Of a stretch of DNA of 7,196 nucleotides, positions 6,913 through 7,196 are shown piece by piece. The stretch is from Mariprofundaceae bacterium. GTDB lineage: Bacteria; Pseudomonadota; Zetaproteobacteria; Mariprofundales; Mariprofundaceae. Under the pieces are notes generated by a model. It was given only the letters and a program-made list of their open reading frames with translations. It made no database searches and was not told the DNA's origin. The DNA is taken from NCBI GenBank assembly GCA_013139875.1, contig WSZY01000186.1:1-7196 (forward strand), given 5' to 3'. The position numbers and the translations under genes were made by a program. Positions within the stretch are counted from its first letter, which is position 1; each line of letters begins with the position of its first letter.

Positions 6913-7196
6913 TATCCAGCGGATCGACATCGACCTTGCGACGGACGTTTGAAGGCACCTTAATCTTCTCCAGCAATGGAGCCAGCTTCCACGGCAGGAT
7001 CTTGCGCGAACTATCACGCAGTAGAATCTCGATGCGGTAGCGTCCTGCCAGCCGCTCCATCGGGCAGGGCATCGGTCCACTGAACGGCACCGCATCCCAT
7101 CGCGTGAGGTGTGCCGCCATGCTAGCTGCCGCCCTCTCAGCACGCTCAAGCTGCGGCGAGGAGAAAACAATGCGTACCCAGCGGGCATAAGGCGGA
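6905..7196 (-). CDS. priA: Primosomal protein N' (PriA helicase), C-terminal part only
   Basis: PriA is the 3'-to-5' helicase that reloads the replisome at stalled forks. Only the last 96 or so residues are present; the start lies beyond the right edge. Reading starts with PPYARWVRIVFSS, matching the PPF/PPY segment after the helicase domain. It continues through FSGPMPCPMERLAGRYRIEILL, corresponding to the GPVPA...GRWRWQILL segment of E. coli PriA. It ends in RRKVDVDPLDMM, equivalent to the E. coli end KWVLDVDPIEG. The final Met-Met and the TAG stop come from sequence shared with the neighbouring palindromic repeat. priA, uvrA and ssb share one strand, although the 430-base repeat-filled gap makes a single transcript uncertain. 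Confidence 0.93.
   Translation of the reverse strand, partial: PPYARWVRIVFSSPQLERAERAAASMAAHLTRWDAVPFSGPMPCPMERLAGRYRIEILLRDSSRKILPWKLAPLLEKIKVPSNVRRKVDVDPLDMM

Noticed and set aside
1..7196. tRNA, rRNA, insertion-sequence or prophage features
   Set aside because: No tRNA cloverleaf, rRNA core sequence, transposase, integrase or terminal inverted repeats were recognised on either strand.

Overview
This window reads as ordinary chromosome from a pseudomonadotan (proteobacterial) bacterium of roughly balanced GC content, plus one repeat-rich gap between genes. RF3 (PrfC), a SirB2-family protein, ArfB and DarP (YjgA/DUF615) together point to a gamma- or beta-proteobacterium or a close relative. 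I cannot name a genus from sequence alone.

Layout. At the left edge, a minus-strand gene is only just entered (bases 1-13: start codon and a good Shine-Dalgarno). It is preceded on its own strand by a small SirB2-like membrane protein (92-469, minus). Divergent from that is a tight plus-strand operon, prfC-arfB-darP (567-3086). It encodes release factor 3, the GGQ ribosome-rescue hydrolase ArfB and the 50S-associated factor DarP, with a TGATG stop/start overlap and then a 1-nt gap at the two junctions. A hairpin terminator (3096-3135) separates this operon from convergent minus-strand DNA-maintenance genes, in transcription order priA (3' end only, at the right edge), uvrA and ssb.

The priA-uvrA gap (6475-6904, about 430 bases) holds no gene. 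It contains two unrelated repeat systems. The first is an inverted array of degenerate heptamers (GTnAGGn, four units on one strand and five on the other) meeting at GAGCTC (6535-6601). The second is an array of about 75-bp structured units (6611-6912). Each full unit carries a hairpin with an invariant AGGACA loop and 9-bp arms; the arms differ completely between units yet remain complementary. One unit is split by 52 bases inside an arm, and the last, truncated unit forms a perfect 10-bp hairpin that contains the priA stop codon.

How the genes work together: the plus-strand operon concerns ribosome termination, rescue and assembly; the minus-strand genes concern replication restart, nucleotide excision repair and single-stranded DNA protection. 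I found no undescribed protein system. The repeat array is the most unusual content, and the coupled prfC-arfB pair is the most interesting gene arrangement.
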